Positions 35,162 through 46,467 are shown, counted from the stretch's first letter. The stretch is 51,858 nt of DNA from Sandaracinaceae bacterium (GCA_017881055.1 JADGRF010000005.1:1-51858); one strand, 5' to 3'. Numbers and translations: made by a program. The notes: generated by a model from the letters alone, not told the origin.

Positions 35162-36577
35162 ATGGCCGGACGCTTCCGTTTTTTGATCGTGCTCACGGGC
35201 CTCGCCTCCGGGCTGCTCGGTACCGGCCTCGCGCGTGCCGACGCGAGCGTCGAGCCCAGCCTGGCCACGGCCACGCCGCGCGTCGTGCGTTTGCTCGACG
35301 CGCTCGCGTACGCGCGGACCCACCAGCCCCAGGTGCAGGCGGCACTGCGGCGCATCGACCTGCGCGAGGCCGAAGCCGCGGTATCGAGAGCACGCTGGTT
35401 GCCAACGGTCGGCGCGACGGCGCAGCTGCTCGCCGCGACCGCCAACAACACTACGGCTTCGTACGTGTCGGCCGGCGTCCTGGATCTGCCGCGCATCGGC
35501 AGCACACGCGCGGTGTCGACGAGCAACTTCCGTCCGTATCCCTCGACGCTGGTCGGCCTAGGCGTGAACCAGGAACTCTACGACTTCGGTCGGATCGCCG
35601 CGCAGACCGCGGCGGCCGATGCGCTGATCGAGGCGGGGCGTCAGCGCGCACGCGCCGTCGAGCTGGACGTCACGTTCGATGTCGAAGAGGCGTACTTCTC
35701 CGTGCTCGCCGCGCACGCGATCTTGGCCGCGGCCAGCGGCGCGTACGAGCGCTCGCTCTCGCACCGCGATCTGGCGAACGCGGGCGTGAAAGCGGGCCTG
35801 CGCCCGCCGATCGAGCTGACGCGCGCCGAAGCGGACCTTGCCAAGTTCGACGTCGGACGTGCGCAGGCACGCGGCAGCCTGGCAATTGCTCAATCGGTGT
35901 ATGCGGCTGCAACCGGAGTCGAGGACGAAGCGCTCGACGTGCCCGAGCAACCGCCTGCGCAAGTGGACGTGCCGGCGCTCGCGGAGGCAATGCAGCGTGC
36001 AGTCACGCGGGATCCGGGCTTGCTCGAGCTGTTCGCGCGCTTGCGCGCGAAGGAAGAACAGACGCGTGCCGTGGCCGCTGAACTGCGCCCGGATCTGAGC
36101 CTCACGGCCACGCTGTCCGGCCGCGCGGGTGGGGCGACCCCCTCGGGCAACGGACGGCTCCCGACCGGAGACGGCTTTCTGCCGGACGTCGTCAACTGGG
36201 ACGTCGGGGTGGTGCTCGTCTGGCCGCTCTTCGACGGCACGGTCGACGCGCGCGAGCAGGCGTCGCGCGCCGACGAGCAGCTGCAACGCTCGGAGATCGC
36301 GGAGCAGCGGCACGAGCTCGTGTCCGGGATCCGGGACGCCTATCTGGCCCTGGACGTAGCCCGCGCCGCCTTGCCGGGTCTGGTCCGCGCGACGACGGCG
36401 GCCCAGGCTAACTACGCGCAGGCCGAAGCGCGCTTCGGTGCGGGCCTCGGCACCAGCGTCGAGCTCGCGGATGCGGAAAACGTGCGCACCCAGGCGGAGA
36501 TGCAGCTTGCGCTGGGGCATTTCGCGCTCGCGCGCGCACGCGCCACGTTCGGTCGAATGATTGCGGAAGGAACGTGA
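35162..36577 (+). CDS. TolC-family outer-membrane efflux protein
   Basis: A 471-aa outer-membrane channel of a tripartite pump. Signal peptide to about residue 24 (GTGLARADA), then long heptad-like helices and two similar halves (outer membrane factor repeat): DALAYARTHQPQVQAALRRID in the first, ADENVR-like TSVELADAENVRTQ in the second, with WPLFDGTVDAREQAS between. ATG 35162 has no good Shine-Dalgarno; the signal peptide supports it. The adaptor starts two bases after the stop. Control is probably through the divergent sigma-54 pair. Confidence 0.9.
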   Translation: MAGRFRFLIVLTGLASGLLGTGLARADASVEPSLATATPRVVRLLDALAYARTHQPQVQAALRRIDLREAEAAVSRARWLPTVGATAQLLAATANNTTASYVSAGVLDLPRIGSTRAVSTSNFRPYPSTLVGLGVNQELYDFGRIAAQTAAADALIEAGRQRARAVELDVTFDVEEAYFSVLAAHAILAAASGAYERSLSHRDLANAGVKAGLRPPIELTRAEADLAKFDVGRAQARGSLAIAQSVYAAATGVEDEALDVPEQPPAQVDVPALAEAMQRAVTRDPGLLELFARLRAKEEQTRAVAAELRPDLSLTATLSGRAGGATPSGNGRLPTGDGFLPDVVNWDVGVVLVWPLFDGTVDAREQASRADEQLQRSEIAEQRHELVSGIRDAYLALDVARAALPGLVRATTAAQANYAQAEARFGAGLGTSVELADAENVRTQAEMQLALGHFALARARATFGRMIAEGT

Positions 36578-36578
36578 C

Positions 36579-37799
36579 GTGCAAGCGAACGAAGAAATCA
36601 ACTCCAACGAGCCGCCTGCGCACGCGATCGCATCGTCCGAGCGCGCGCACGGGCATACCAGCCTGATCGCTCCGATCGCGATCGCCGCCGGCGTGCTCGT
36701 CATTCTGGCGGCGGGCGCGCTGACCGTTCGCCGCTCCGAGTCGCGCGTGAATACCGTGGCGCTCTCGGACGCGCCGAAGGCTGTTTCGGTCGTCGCAGCG
36801 AAAGCCACGTCCTTCAGGCCTTCGCGTACATACGTGGGCACCACCGAGCCCTGGATCCAGGCGCAGATCGGTCCGCAGCTGGTCTCCGCCTACGTGGACA
36901 CCGTGTTGGTTCGTCCTGGTGCCGTCGTCAAGAAGGGCGAGGTGATCGCGACGCTCGACTGCCGCAACGCCAACGCCACGAGCCAGGCCGTCTCGATGCA
37001 GGCGCGCGCGCTCGAAGCGCAGCAGGAGGCGCTGTCGCACGAAGCCAATCGCGTGCAGGGCTTGCTCGACGGTGGCTTCGTGTCGCCGAACGAGGCGGAA
37101 CAGAAGTCGGCTCAGAGCAGCGCGGAGCAGGCGCAGCTGCTGGCCACCAAGGCCAAGCTGCTCGGCACCACGCTGGAAGTGAACGACTGCGTCCTGCGTG
37201 CTCCGTTCGACGGCGAGGTGGCCGTGCGCAGTAGCGATCCCGGAGCGTTCGTTCGGCCTGGGACCTCGCTCGTGACGCTCGTCGATCGGCGCGTGGTGCG
37301 CATCACGGCCGACGCACCGGAGAGCGACTTCGACGTCGTGAAGCCCGGTGGCGGCGTGTCGATTCACCTGCTCGCGACCGGGCGCGACCTGACCGGCCAG
37401 ATCGCGCGCCGCGCTCCCGCGGCCGATGTGGAGACGCGCACCGTGCACTTCGAGATCGACGTCGTCGATCCGAACAAGGACATTCCGGTCGGCACGACAG
37501 CCGAGCTGCACATCGAGGTTGGCGTTCCGGTCGCGACTGCCGAGATTCCGCTCTCGGCAGCCGCGGTGCGCGGCGAGAAGGCCAGCGTGTTCTGTGTGAA
37601 AGACGGAGTGGCCGTGGCCCGCACGCTGAAGCTCAAAGGCGAGGCGAACGGCCAATTGTACGTGGACACGGCAACGCTAGCGCCCGGCGCATTGGTAGTC
37701 ACCGAAGGTCGCGCGCTGCTCGACGACGGCGACAAGGTGCAGGCGACCGTCGAGCCGACCGCCGCGACGAGCGCTCCCCAGCCCAGCAAGGGAGGCTGA
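36579..37799 (+). CDS. RND efflux adaptor (membrane fusion protein)
   Basis: A 406-aa periplasmic adaptor joining pump and channel. A GTG start at 36579 lies right after the TolC gene stop, with GGAAGGAA as ribosome site in the overlapping end; this fixes the start over upstream TTG 36561. An N-terminal TM anchor at about 30-50 precedes the lipoyl-like halves (VRPGAVVKKGEVIATLDC and LRAPFDGEVAVRSSDPGAFV), a helical hairpin between, and a beta-barrel. It lacks a lipobox, unlike the second adaptor in the window. It is followed by the permease after 3 bp. Confidence 0.93.
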   Translation: MQANEEINSNEPPAHAIASSERAHGHTSLIAPIAIAAGVLVILAAGALTVRRSESRVNTVALSDAPKAVSVVAAKATSFRPSRTYVGTTEPWIQAQIGPQLVSAYVDTVLVRPGAVVKKGEVIATLDCRNANATSQAVSMQARALEAQQEALSHEANRVQGLLDGGFVSPNEAEQKSAQSSAEQAQLLATKAKLLGTTLEVNDCVLRAPFDGEVAVRSSDPGAFVRPGTSLVTLVDRRVVRITADAPESDFDVVKPGGGVSIHLLATGRDLTGQIARRAPAADVETRTVHFEIDVVDPNKDIPVGTTAELHIEVGVPVATAEIPLSAAAVRGEKASVFCVKDGVAVARTLKLKGEANGQLYVDTATLAPGALVVTEGRALLDDGDKVQATVEPTAATSAPQPSKGG

Positions 37800-37802
37800 G
37801 CC

Positions 37803-40800
37803 ATGACACGTCTATCGCTGCGCAATCCGATCGCGATCTTGATGCTCTCGATCGCGCTGATCGTGTTCGCCGCGGTGGTGACGCCGCGCATGGTCGTGGA
37901 CACGTTCCCCGAGCTGACACCGCCCGTGCTCGTGGTCGGCACGCTCGCGCAGGGTCTCGGCCCGAAGGACGTGGAGAAGACTCTCACCTGGCGCATCGAG
38001 AAGTACGTGAGCGCGACACCCGGTGTCGACCACGTGGAGAGCGTCTCACGCAACAACCTCAGCATCGTGTACGTGTGGTTCAAGTGGGGCACCGATCTCA
38101 ACTCGGCGCAGACCCTGGTGCAGCAGCAGGTTGCCTTCGCGATGTCGGCCGTGCCGAAGTCGCTCGGCGTGCTGCCACCGTTCGTGTTGCAATACGATCC
38201 CTCGAATGCCCCCGTGGTGCAGGTGGCCGTCTCGGGTCGCGGTCTGACCGGGCCGCAGCTCTACGACTACGCGCTCAACGGGATCGAGCCGATCTTGGAA
38301 GGCATTCCCGGTGTGGCGAGCGCCTCGATCAACGGTGGCCGGCAGCGCCAGATCAACGTCGTGATCGACCCTGTCGCGTCGCAGGCCCGCGGTGTTTCCT
38401 CGGCGGACGTCGGCGCAGCGGTCGCGCAGTCCAACGCGCTCTTGCCTTCTGGCGTGTTCATCTCGCCCAGCTTCGACTCCAACGTGTACACGAACGCAGT
38501 CCCCGAGCGCGTCAAGACGATCGGCGACGCCACGGTCAAGCTGGCGCACGGTAAGCCTGTGCTGATCCGGGACGTGGCGCGCGTGGAGGACGGCGGCAGT
38601 CCCGAGACGCAGGCCGTGTCGGTCGATGGCCGCGATGCGGTGTATCTCAACGTGCTGCGCATTCCGGGAGGCAATACGATCGAGATCGTCGAAGCGGTCA
38701 AGCAAGCCGTGGCAGGCCTGCAGAACCTGCCGCCCGGCATCGAGGTCAAGGCCGTCTTCGATCAATCCACGTTCGTGCGCACCAGCTATCACGGTCTGAA
38801 ACAAGAGGTCGTGCAGGCGCTGCTGTTGATCTCGCTCGTGATCCTGGTCTTCCTGCAGAGCCTTCGCGGCACGCTGATCGTCGCCATCGCGATTCCGCTG
38901 TCGTTCGCCGTGACCTTGATTGTGCTCTATGCGAGCGGTCAGACGCTGAATGCGTTCACGCTCGGCGGCCTGACGCTCGCGATGGGTCCGCTCGTGGACA
39001 CGGCCGTGGTCGTGCTCGAATCCATCCATCGTCACCAGCGCATGGGCCTGTCGACCACGCGTGCCGTGCGCGAGGGTACCGAGGCCGTGGCGCTGCCCGT
39101 GCTGGCCTCCACGCTCACTACGATGGCGGTGCTGCTGCCGGTGCTGTTGCTGGCGGGCCTCGCGAAGAAGTTGTTCGCGCCACTGGCCCTGACGGTCGCG
39201 ACCGCGATGACTGCCTCGTACTTCGTGAGCATGTGCGTGACGCCGGTTGCCTGCGCGGCCTTCCTCGGGCACGTGCAGCCCGGGCGCCTCGCAGCCTTGG
39301 TGGCAGCTGTCATCGATCGTCTGGCCGACACCTATGCGCGCGTGCTGCGCGTCACGCTGGCGCACCGTGCGGCCGTCATTCTGGCTTGCGTGACGCTGAC
39401 GACCGCCGCAGCCTGGGTCGCGGGCCGACTGCCAAGCACGTTCTTTCCCGAGATCGATGAGTCGATGGAGCGCGTGTACGTGCGCTTAGCCCCCGGCACC
39501 TCGTTGCGCACGGCGGCCGAGAAGATCGCGGTGATGGGCAAGACGCTGGCCGACGAGCTACCCAAGGGCAACGTCGACCTGGTGCTGACCAACGTCGGTT
39601 CGCCCAACAACGCGCGCAGCGCGATGACCAGCCCGAACAGCGGGCCGCACATGGGCTTCATCCGCCTGGCGCTAGTCGATCCCGAGAAGCGCACGCTGTC
39701 GCAGCAGCAGATCGGCGACCAGATGCGCACGATCTTGAATCGCCACTATCCGGGCGTGGAGTTCCTGCAGTGGCCCGGGGGTCTGGTCGCCAGCGTGTTC
39801 TCGAACGGCTACGTCGCTCCGCTGGTGGTCGAAGTGCGCGGCGACAACCTCGCGAAGCTGAACGAGCAGGCGCGTGCCGTGGCCGAGGTCGCGCGCACGG
39901 TGCCAGGGGTGCGTGACGTGCGCGTGTCGCTCGAGACCGATTATCCGGAGGTGCGCGTGGAAACGGCGCGCGACGAAGCCGGCCTGGTCGGCGTCAGCGC
40001 GCGCACGGCCGCGCAGACCACGCTCGACGCCACGCTCGGCAACATCAACTCGCCCAGCGTGTGGATCGACCCGAACAACGGGCAGTCGTACTACGTGGTC
40101 ACGCAGTACGACGGCAACGCGGTGAAAGACCCCAATGCGCTAGCGCAGATCCCGGTGCGTGTGAGCGCATCCGGAAAACCAGTCACGCTCGGTGCGTACG
40201 GTCACGTCCGACGCTCGCTGGGGCCGATCGCGATCGAACGCAATCAGTTGCAACGCGCGGCCCATGTGCTCATGCAAACCGAGGGTCGTGACGTGGGCAG
40301 TGCCGCGGCCGAGCTCGAGCAGAAGCTGCAGGCCGATCCACACACCCGTCACGTTCACTTCGACTACGTGGGCGAGGTGCAGCTGATGCGCACCACCTTC
40401 GGAGGTCTCGGCCTGGCGATCGGCTTGGCGATCATGGTGGTGTTCATGATCATGGCCTCGCAGTTCAAGTCGCTGCGCTTGCCCTTGATCATGCTGTTCA
40501 CGATTCCGGCTACGTTGGTTGGCATCGTAAGCGCGCTCGTGTCGGCGGGGCAGGGGCTGTCGATCACCGCGCTCATGGGTATGCTCATGGTCGTCGGCAT
40601 CGCGGTGGCCAACGGCATCCTGCTGGTCGATGCGGCCAATCAGCGCTTCAACGCAGGTGCGGACCGATTCGATGCGGCCGTGGCCGCCGCGCGCTCGCGG
40701 CTCGTGCCGATCGCGATGACGAGCCTCGCCACCATCATTGGGCTTCTGCCCACCGCGCTCGCGCTCGAAAAGGGCACCGAAGCCAACCAGCCGCTCGCGC

Positions 40801-40943
40801 TGGCGGTCGTCGGCGGTCTGATCTCCTCGACCATACTGTCGCTCTTTCTCGTGCCCACGATGTTCACGTTCTTCGCGAAGCGCACACCCGAGGTCGCCGC
40901 GGGCGACACCGGCGACGACTCGCTCTCTCTCGAGCACGTTTGA
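37803..40943 (+). CDS. RND-family efflux permease
   Basis: A 1046-aa inner-membrane proton antiporter with 12 TM segments and two large periplasmic loops, as in AcrB/CusA. The TM4 motif reads GPLVDTAVVVLES near residue 398, with one Asp where drug pumps of the HAE1 type have two (VDDA); this is nearer the VDAA of heavy-metal pumps but not the same. The porter domains are complete. It is third in the TolC-adaptor-pump operon, followed by a universal stress gene 18 bp on. Substrate unknown; TM4 alone does not settle metal versus drug. Confidence 0.92.
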   Translation: MTRLSLRNPIAILMLSIALIVFAAVVTPRMVVDTFPELTPPVLVVGTLAQGLGPKDVEKTLTWRIEKYVSATPGVDHVESVSRNNLSIVYVWFKWGTDLNSAQTLVQQQVAFAMSAVPKSLGVLPPFVLQYDPSNAPVVQVAVSGRGLTGPQLYDYALNGIEPILEGIPGVASASINGGRQRQINVVIDPVASQARGVSSADVGAAVAQSNALLPSGVFISPSFDSNVYTNAVPERVKTIGDATVKLAHGKPVLIRDVARVEDGGSPETQAVSVDGRDAVYLNVLRIPGGNTIEIVEAVKQAVAGLQNLPPGIEVKAVFDQSTFVRTSYHGLKQEVVQALLLISLVILVFLQSLRGTLIVAIAIPLSFAVTLIVLYASGQTLNAFTLGGLTLAMGPLVDTAVVVLESIHRHQRMGLSTTRAVREGTEAVALPVLASTLTTMAVLLPVLLLAGLAKKLFAPLALTVATAMTASYFVSMCVTPVACAAFLGHVQPGRLAALVAAVIDRLADTYARVLRVTLAHRAAVILACVTLTTAAAWVAGRLPSTFFPEIDESMERVYVRLAPGTSLRTAAEKIAVMGKTLADELPKGNVDLVLTNVGSPNNARSAMTSPNSGPHMGFIRLALVDPEKRTLSQQQIGDQMRTILNRHYPGVEFLQWPGGLVASVFSNGYVAPLVVEVRGDNLAKLNEQARAVAEVARTVPGVRDVRVSLETDYPEVRVETARDEAGLVGVSARTAAQTTLDATLGNINSPSVWIDPNNGQSYYVVTQYDGNAVKDPNALAQIPVRVSASGKPVTLGAYGHVRRSLGPIAIERNQLQRAAHVLMQTEGRDVGSAAAELEQKLQADPHTRHVHFDYVGEVQLMRTTFGGLGLAIGLAIMVVFMIMASQFKSLRLPLIMLFTIPATLVGIVSALVSAGQGLSITALMGMLMVVGIAVANGILLVDAANQRFNAGADRFDAAVAAARSRLVPIAMTSLATIIGLLPTALALEKGTEANQPLALAVVGGLISSTILSLFLVPTMFTFFAKRTPEVAAGDTGDDSLSLEHV

Positions 40944-40961
40944 CGCAAGCAGGAGTAACCC

Positions 40962-41390
40962 ATGCGAATCTTGGTCGCGCTCGACGGTTCCAGCAGAGCG
41001 CCAGCCGTCTTGGCCGCCGCACATTATCTGGCCACGAGGTTGGAAGGGACCTTGGTGCCGCTGCGAGCGATCGTGGTGCCCGTCGACTTCTCACCCGCGG
41101 GTGTGGTCGAGGTTGGTGATCCACTGGCAGAGCGCATGACGGCGATCGCCCATGGCGAGCTGGCCAGCTTGCTGCGCGCCATTCCCGAGCTGGAGACCGA
41201 CGCGCCCGTGGTTCGCGTCGGTCAGCCGTGGCACGTGATTCTCGAAGTCGCGGAAGAGTTGGATGTCGATCTCATCGTCCTGGGCAGCCACGGCTACCGC
41301 GGCTGGGATCGCGTGCTTGGCACGACCGCTGGCAAAGTCGTCAATCTCGCTCAGCGCAACGTGCTCGTGGTTCACGAACGAGCCAAGTAG
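40962..41390 (+). CDS. Universal stress protein (UspA family)
   Basis: A 142-aa cytoplasmic protein. The start ILVALDGS and the C-terminal ATP-binding pattern GSHGYRGWDRVLGTTAGKVV (G-x2-G-x8/9-G-T) followed by NVLVVHE fit single-domain ATP-binding Usp proteins. It starts 18 bp after the pump gene with an AGGAG site, so it is in the same transcript. This suggests that the operon is part of a stress response; Usp may modulate pump activity or act separately. Confidence 0.93.
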   Translation: MRILVALDGSSRAPAVLAAAHYLATRLEGTLVPLRAIVVPVDFSPAGVVEVGDPLAERMTAIAHGELASLLRAIPELETDAPVVRVGQPWHVILEVAEELDVDLIVLGSHGYRGWDRVLGTTAGKVVNLAQRNVLVVHERAK

Positions 41391-41537
41391 CTGGCGCGCG
41401 TGCCGTGTCGCACAAGGTGCGCGAGTGGCGCCGAAAACTGCAACGGCTGCTGCGCAAAATGGAACACCCCGATCCACGCGCCATCGGAAATCGTTTAGAA
41501 ATCTCCGCCAAGCAGTCAACTCGGAGAAATCACCTTC

Positions 41538-43148
41538 ATGAACCATCGAACAGTCTCGTCGATCGCCCAACGGGTCGCAGTGTTTGGCCTCGTGCTGTCT
41601 TCGTCGCTAGCTCGTGCGCAGCAAGCGCCGGCTGTTCCAGCTGCACCTGCTACACCCGCTGCGCCTGCAACTCTGGCGGCGCCCGCTGCGCCTGCCGCAC
41701 CTGCTGCTGCCGCGACACCAGCTGTTCCAGCTGCGCCCGCGGCCCCCGCCGCACCTGTTGCCCCGCCTACCGCGGCCACGGCGCCTGCTGCCCCTGCTCC
41801 GGTTGCAGCTGCTCCCGTGATCGGACCCGTCGAGCCCGGCTTCGCGACGCCAGCCGAACCCGTTGCAGCTGCTCCCGTCACGGCGTCGGTCACCGTCCTT
41901 CCCGCGCCGGCAATGCCTGCCGTCGACGTGTCCGCGGACCCGAACGCGGCGACTGCTAGCTTCACGCGCGGCAACGGCTTGGAGATCAAGTCGCCCGACG
42001 GCAAGTTCTCGCTGACGGCGGGTCTGCGCGCGCAGATCCTCGACGAGCTACACGAGCCTGCGGCGTCTGGATCGCCCCCGCGCAACTACACCCTGCTGCG
42101 CCAAGCACGCTTGATCTTCAGCGGCAACGCGTTCTCGAAAGACATCAAGTACCGGCTCGAGCTCGGCCTCAGCACGCCCGAGATGGGCTCCGAGGCCGCG
42201 TCGATCGTGGACCGCAACGCGGCTGTGCTGCTCGCCACGCGCAACGGAGCCGCGGCATCGCTGATCACCGATCGCGACGTGATCTCACAAGGGCCGATCT
42301 TGGACGCGTTCGTCGACTTCACGCAGCTGCGCGACGCCAACTTGCACGTGGGTCAGGGCAAGGTTCCGTTCAGCTTGGAAGCGCTGTTCGGTGATGGCTC
42401 GCTCCAGGGCGCGGATCGGTCGATCGCCAACGCCGAGTTCGGCTTCGATCGCGACATCGGCGTGGATCTGCGCTCGACCGACTTCCTCGGGCTCGACATG
42501 TTCCGCTACTACGTGGGCGTCTACAGCGGGGAAGGTCGCAACGCGACCCTGAAGTCCGTGGGTGGCGGCGATCTCGGGTTCACCTACCTGGGCCGCTTCG
42601 AAGTGTTCCCGATGGGCACGTTCGACAACCACGTCAGCAGCGACCTCGAGCGCTCCTCGGCTCCGAAGCTCGCGCTCGGTATGGCGTACGCGATGGCGCA
42701 GATGGACGCGACCAGCCCGGCCGCGCGTCCGCTGCTCAGCCGCGTGCTCGGCAGCCCGACCGACACCGCCTTCGTCGACTTCAACACGCACAACTTCACC
42801 GCCGACGCGCTGTTCCGCATGCACGGGTTCTCGGCGATGACCGCGTTTCACTACCGCAAGGTCACGACCATTCCGCTGCCGCGTAGCGGCCTGGGTTGGA
42901 CGCTGCAAACCGGCTACGTGCTCAGCAAAGAGACGCCGCTCGAGATCGCCGCCACATTTACGATGGTGCGCCCGACCGACAAGGCCTCGAGCAGCATCGA
43001 CCAGTTCAACGAGCTCGGAGGCGGCCTGAACTACTACTTCTACGGCCAAGGCCTGAAGGTCCAGGCCGAATACACGCACCTCTGGCTGCAAGGCAAGTCC
43101 AACACGGACGACAATCGCATCCGCATCCAGCTCCAGGCGGCGCTCTAG
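41538..43148 (+). CDS. OprO/OprP-like porin with long Ala/Pro linker
   Basis: A 536-aa outer-membrane porin. Signal peptide ends ARAQ at about 28, then an Ala/Pro-rich low-complexity linker of roughly 100 residues to about 130. The barrel domain opens FTRGNGLEIKSPDGKFSLTAGLRAQ and includes YTLLRQARLIFSGNAFSKDIKYRLEL, NLHVGQGKVPFSLEALF and ends RIRIQLQAAL. Those features are of the phosphate-selective porin family. It follows the efflux/Usp string by 147 bp on the same strand but has its own AT-richer leader. Its role may be uptake balancing of efflux; this is inferred from context. Confidence 0.86.
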   Translation: MNHRTVSSIAQRVAVFGLVLSSSLARAQQAPAVPAAPATPAAPATLAAPAAPAAPAAAATPAVPAAPAAPAAPVAPPTAATAPAAPAPVAAAPVIGPVEPGFATPAEPVAAAPVTASVTVLPAPAMPAVDVSADPNAATASFTRGNGLEIKSPDGKFSLTAGLRAQILDELHEPAASGSPPRNYTLLRQARLIFSGNAFSKDIKYRLELGLSTPEMGSEAASIVDRNAAVLLATRNGAAASLITDRDVISQGPILDAFVDFTQLRDANLHVGQGKVPFSLEALFGDGSLQGADRSIANAEFGFDRDIGVDLRSTDFLGLDMFRYYVGVYSGEGRNATLKSVGGGDLGFTYLGRFEVFPMGTFDNHVSSDLERSSAPKLALGMAYAMAQMDATSPAARPLLSRVLGSPTDTAFVDFNTHNFTADALFRMHGFSAMTAFHYRKVTTIPLPRSGLGWTLQTGYVLSKETPLEIAATFTMVRPTDKASSSIDQFNELGGGLNYYFYGQGLKVQAEYTHLWLQGKSNTDDNRIRIQLQAAL

Positions 43149-43176
43149 TCGCGTTCGACCTCTGCGTTCGACGCTG

Positions 43177-46100
43177 TCAGTGACCGGCCGGTCGAGGCTC
43201 GGTATCGACCAGTACCAGCGCGTGCGGCTCCCTGGGTGTGGTCGCCGCGCCGGCCCGCGCCCGGGCGACCATGGCGTACAGGACGGGCACGGCCATGCGG
43301 CTGATCAAGAGCGACGCGATCTCGCCGGCCATGAGCGAGATCGCCAGGCCCTGGAAGATCGGATCGAACAGGATCACCGCAGCACCCACGACGACCGCCG
43401 CTGCCGTCAGCAGCATCGGTCGGAAGCGTACCGCGCCTGCTTCGACGACGGCTTCTTCCAGGGGCAAGCCATCGCGCAGGCGGGCCTCGATGAAGTCGAC
43501 CAAGATGATCGAGTTGCGCACGACGATGCCCGCACCCGCCATGAAGCCGATCATCGACGTCGCGGTGAAGAACGCGCCGAGGGCGGCGTGCGCGGGCAAG
43601 ATGCCGACCAGTGAGAAGGGGATCGCAGCCATCACGACGAGCGGGGTGACGAACGATCGAAACCAGCCGACGAGCAACACGTAGATCAAGACGAGCACGA
43701 CTGCGAACGCCGCGCCCAGATCGCGGAACACTTCGAGCGTGATCTGCCACTCGCCGTCCCACTTGATCGACGGCTGCATATCGGTCTGCGGCATCGTGGA
43801 GTTCCAGATCGCTAGCTTGCCGTGGGAGCCGCCATAGTCGTGGGCGTCGAGCTTCGCGAGCTTGTCGTTCAGCGCGAAGATCGCATAGGCGGCGCTCTCG
43901 GTCTTGCCGGCCATGTCCGCGGTCACGTACACGACGGGCAACAAGTTCTTGTGGTAGATGCTGCGGTCTTCGTTGGTCTGCTCTGCGTGGACCAGCTCGC
44001 GGAGCGGCACCAGGGCTTCGCCCGCACCCTTCACGCGCAGCGCGAGCAAGTCGTCGGTCGTCGTGCGCGCGGCCCGTGGCAGCTCGACCACGAGCTCGAC
44101 GTCCTCGCGTTCGCCGGGCACGTGCAGGAGTCCGACGGTCGCGCCGGAGGCGGCAATCCGCAGCGTTTCGCTGACGGTTTCTGCACTGATGCCGTGCAGA
44201 GCGGCCTTCTCTTTGTCGACGATCAAGCGCGTCTTCGGGTGGGCGTCCTCCACGTACCAATCGAGATCGACCACGCCGTCGGTCGCGCGCAGCTCCTTCT
44301 TCACCTGGCTGGCGAGCGCGAGTCGCGCTTCCGGAGTCGGACCGTAGATCTCGGCCACCAGTGTTTGCAGCACCGGCGGTCCGGGTGGAACCTCCGCGAT
44401 AGCGACACGCGCGCCGTAGCGCGCGGCAATCGCCGCGACGGCGGGTCGTACGCGCTTGGCGATATCGTGGCTCTGTGCGCTGCGGTCGTGCTTCGACACC
44501 AGATTGACCTGGATGTCCGCAGAGCTCGCACCGCTGCGCATGTCGTAGTGACGCACCAGGCCGTTGAAGTTGAACGGCGCCGCCGTGCCCACGTACACCT
44601 GGTAGTCGTGCACCTCCGGCTGCGCGCGCACGGCGCTGGCGATCTCACGCGCTGCACGCGCGGTATTCTCGAGCGCGCTGCCTTCCGGCATGTTCAGGAT
44701 CACCTGCAGCTCGCTCTTGTTGTCGAACGGCAGCATCTTCACGCGCACGTGGCCGGAAGGCACGAGCGAGGCAGCTGCCACCAGAAGCGCCGCGATGGTG
44801 GCAAGAAAGCCATAGCGGAACACCGCCCTCGACAACAGCCGTGACATGAACCAGCGATAGCCACGTGTGGCGGCACCTTCGCGCGCGTGGCTCTCACTGT
44901 CGACGGCCTTGCCTCGCAGGATGCGCGCTGCCGCCCACGGGGTTACGACGAACGCGACCACGAGCGAGAACAGCATCGCCGCCGTGGAACCCACGGGGAT
45001 CGGCCGCATGTAGGGGCCCATCAAGCCGCCGACGAACGCCATCGGCAGGATCGCGGCGATCACGGCGAGCGTCGCGAGCACCGTGGGGTTACCGACCTCG
45101 GCGACCGCTCGTACGGCGATCTCGGTCATCGAGCGACCCCGGTTCTCGGGCAGATCGCGATGACGCACGATGTTCTCGACCACCACGATCGCGTCATCGA
45201 CCAAGATGCCGATCGAGAAGATCAGCGCGAACAGCGTGATCCGGTTGAGCGTATAGCCGACCAGGTAGAACACGAGCAGCGTGAGCGCGAGCGTGCTCGG
45301 GATCGCCACCGCCACGACCAACGCTTCCCGGTAGCCGAGCATGAACAGGATCAGCAGCGACACGCTGACCACGGCGATGCCCATGTGCATGAGCAGCTCG
45401 TTCGATTTTTCGTTGGCGGTTTCGCCGTAGTGGCGCGTGATCGAGACGGTCACGTCCGCCGGCAGCACGGTGCCTTCGAGCGCGTGCACCTGACCGAGCA
45501 CGTCTTCCGCGACCGAGATCGCGTTGGTGCCCGGCCGCTTCGCGACCGACAATGTGACCGCCGGCTCTTCGCGGCCGACGTTCGCTCCCTGGGCCGCGCC
45601 GTTGCCGAACAACACGTATTGAGACGGCTCTTCCGCGTCGTCGTGCACGCTCGCCACGTCGCGCAGGTACACGGGCAAGTCGTGGTATACGCCCAGCACG
45701 GTGTTGCCGACGTCGAGCACGTCCTCGAAGAACGCCCCGGTCTGGACGATCACGCTCGCGTCGTCGATGGTCAGCGCACCGCTGTCGCGTCGGTCGTTGG
45801 CCTGGACCAGCGCAGCCGAGACTTCGCGCGGTGTGAGCGAGCGTGCGGCCAGCGCGGCGGGATCCAGCTGCACGCGTACCGAGCGCCGTGCGCCGCCGAT
45901 CACGCGCGTCTCGGCAACTTCCGGTATGCGCTTGATCCGTGCCGCGACCTCGCTCGCGACCCGACGCAGCATGAGATGATCGTAGCGCGCGCTGTGGAAG
46001 GTCAGCGCCAAGATCGGTACATCATCGATCGAGCGCACCTTCACGAGCGGCTGGGAGACCCCGCTTGGGATGCGATCGTAGTTGGCTTGCAGCTTCTGTT

Positions 46101-46467
46101 GCGTCTTCACAAGTGAACGCTCCACGTCCTGACCGACTTGGAAGCGCACGATCACGAGCGAGCGGCCGGGGCTGCTGGTCGAGTACACATATTCGACGCC
46201 TGGGATCTCCCACATCAAGCGCTCGAGCGGTGAAGACACGCGCGCCTCGACTTCCTGCGGGCTCGCGCCCGGCATGGACACCAGCAGATCGATCATCGGA
46301 ACCTTGATCTGAGGCTCCTCTTCGCGCGGCAACAGCACGATCGCAAACAGCCCGAGCAGTACGGACGCTACGATCAAGAGCGGCGTGAGCTTGGAGTCGA
46401 TGAAGGTCTGTGCCAGCCGTCCGGCGACGCCGAGCGATGCGCCCTTTTCGTCGAGTCGGCTGTTCAC
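43177..46467 (-). CDS. RND-family efflux permease (second)
   Basis: A 1096-aa inner-membrane RND pump with a GTG start at 46467. TM4 carries [13 protein letters not shown] near residue 420, the paired Asp of HAE1-like pumps. The N-terminal tail (about 28 residues before the first TM) is longer than usual. The start overlaps the adaptor stop as GTGA, so the two are coupled. No TolC gene follows; it may borrow the channel at 35162. It differs clearly from the first pump in TM4. The substrate is unknown; the ArsR-type regulator upstream suggests metal or sulfur stress. Confidence 0.92.
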   Translation of the reverse strand: MNSRLDEKGASLGVAGRLAQTFIDSKLTPLLIVASVLLGLFAIVLLPREEEPQIKVPMIDLLVSMPGASPQEVEARVSSPLERLMWEIPGVEYVYSTSSPGRSLVIVRFQVGQDVERSLVKTQQKLQANYDRIPSGVSQPLVKVRSIDDVPILALTFHSARYDHLMLRRVASEVAARIKRIPEVAETRVIGGARRSVRVQLDPAALAARSLTPREVSAALVQANDRRDSGALTIDDASVIVQTGAFFEDVLDVGNTVLGVYHDLPVYLRDVASVHDDAEEPSQYVLFGNGAAQGANVGREEPAVTLSVAKRPGTNAISVAEDVLGQVHALEGTVLPADVTVSITRHYGETANEKSNELLMHMGIAVVSVSLLILFMLGYREALVVAVAIPSTLALTLLVFYLVGYTLNRITLFALIFSIGILVDDAIVVVENIVRHRDLPENRGRSMTEIAVRAVAEVGNPTVLATLAVIAAILPMAFVGGLMGPYMRPIPVGSTAAMLFSLVVAFVVTPWAAARILRGKAVDSESHAREGAATRGYRWFMSRLLSRAVFRYGFLATIAALLVAAASLVPSGHVRVKMLPFDNKSELQVILNMPEGSALENTARAAREIASAVRAQPEVHDYQVYVGTAAPFNFNGLVRHYDMRSGASSADIQVNLVSKHDRSAQSHDIAKRVRPAVAAIAARYGARVAIAEVPPGPPVLQTLVAEIYGPTPEARLALASQVKKELRATDGVVDLDWYVEDAHPKTRLIVDKEKAALHGISAETVSETLRIAASGATVGLLHVPGEREDVELVVELPRAARTTTDDLLALRVKGAGEALVPLRELVHAEQTNEDRSIYHKNLLPVVYVTADMAGKTESAAYAIFALNDKLAKLDAHDYGGSHGKLAIWNSTMPQTDMQPSIKWDGEWQITLEVFRDLGAAFAVVLVLIYVLLVGWFRSFVTPLVVMAAIPFSLVGILPAHAALGAFFTATSMIGFMAGAGIVVRNSIILVDFIEARLRDGLPLEEAVVEAGAVRFRPMLLTAAAVVVGAAVILFDPIFQGLAISLMAGEIASLLISRMAVPVLYAMVARARAGAATTPREPHALVLVDTEPRPAGH

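Noticed and set aside
41431..41448. TGGCGCCGAAAACTGCAA before the porin at 41538, resembling a sigma-54 promoter
   Set aside because: GG and GC are 12 bases apart instead of 11, and sigma-54 is strict about spacing.
41516..42085. Minus-strand Gly/Ala-rich open frame of 189 aa
   Set aside because: Antisense shadow of the Ala/Pro linker of the porin at 41538.
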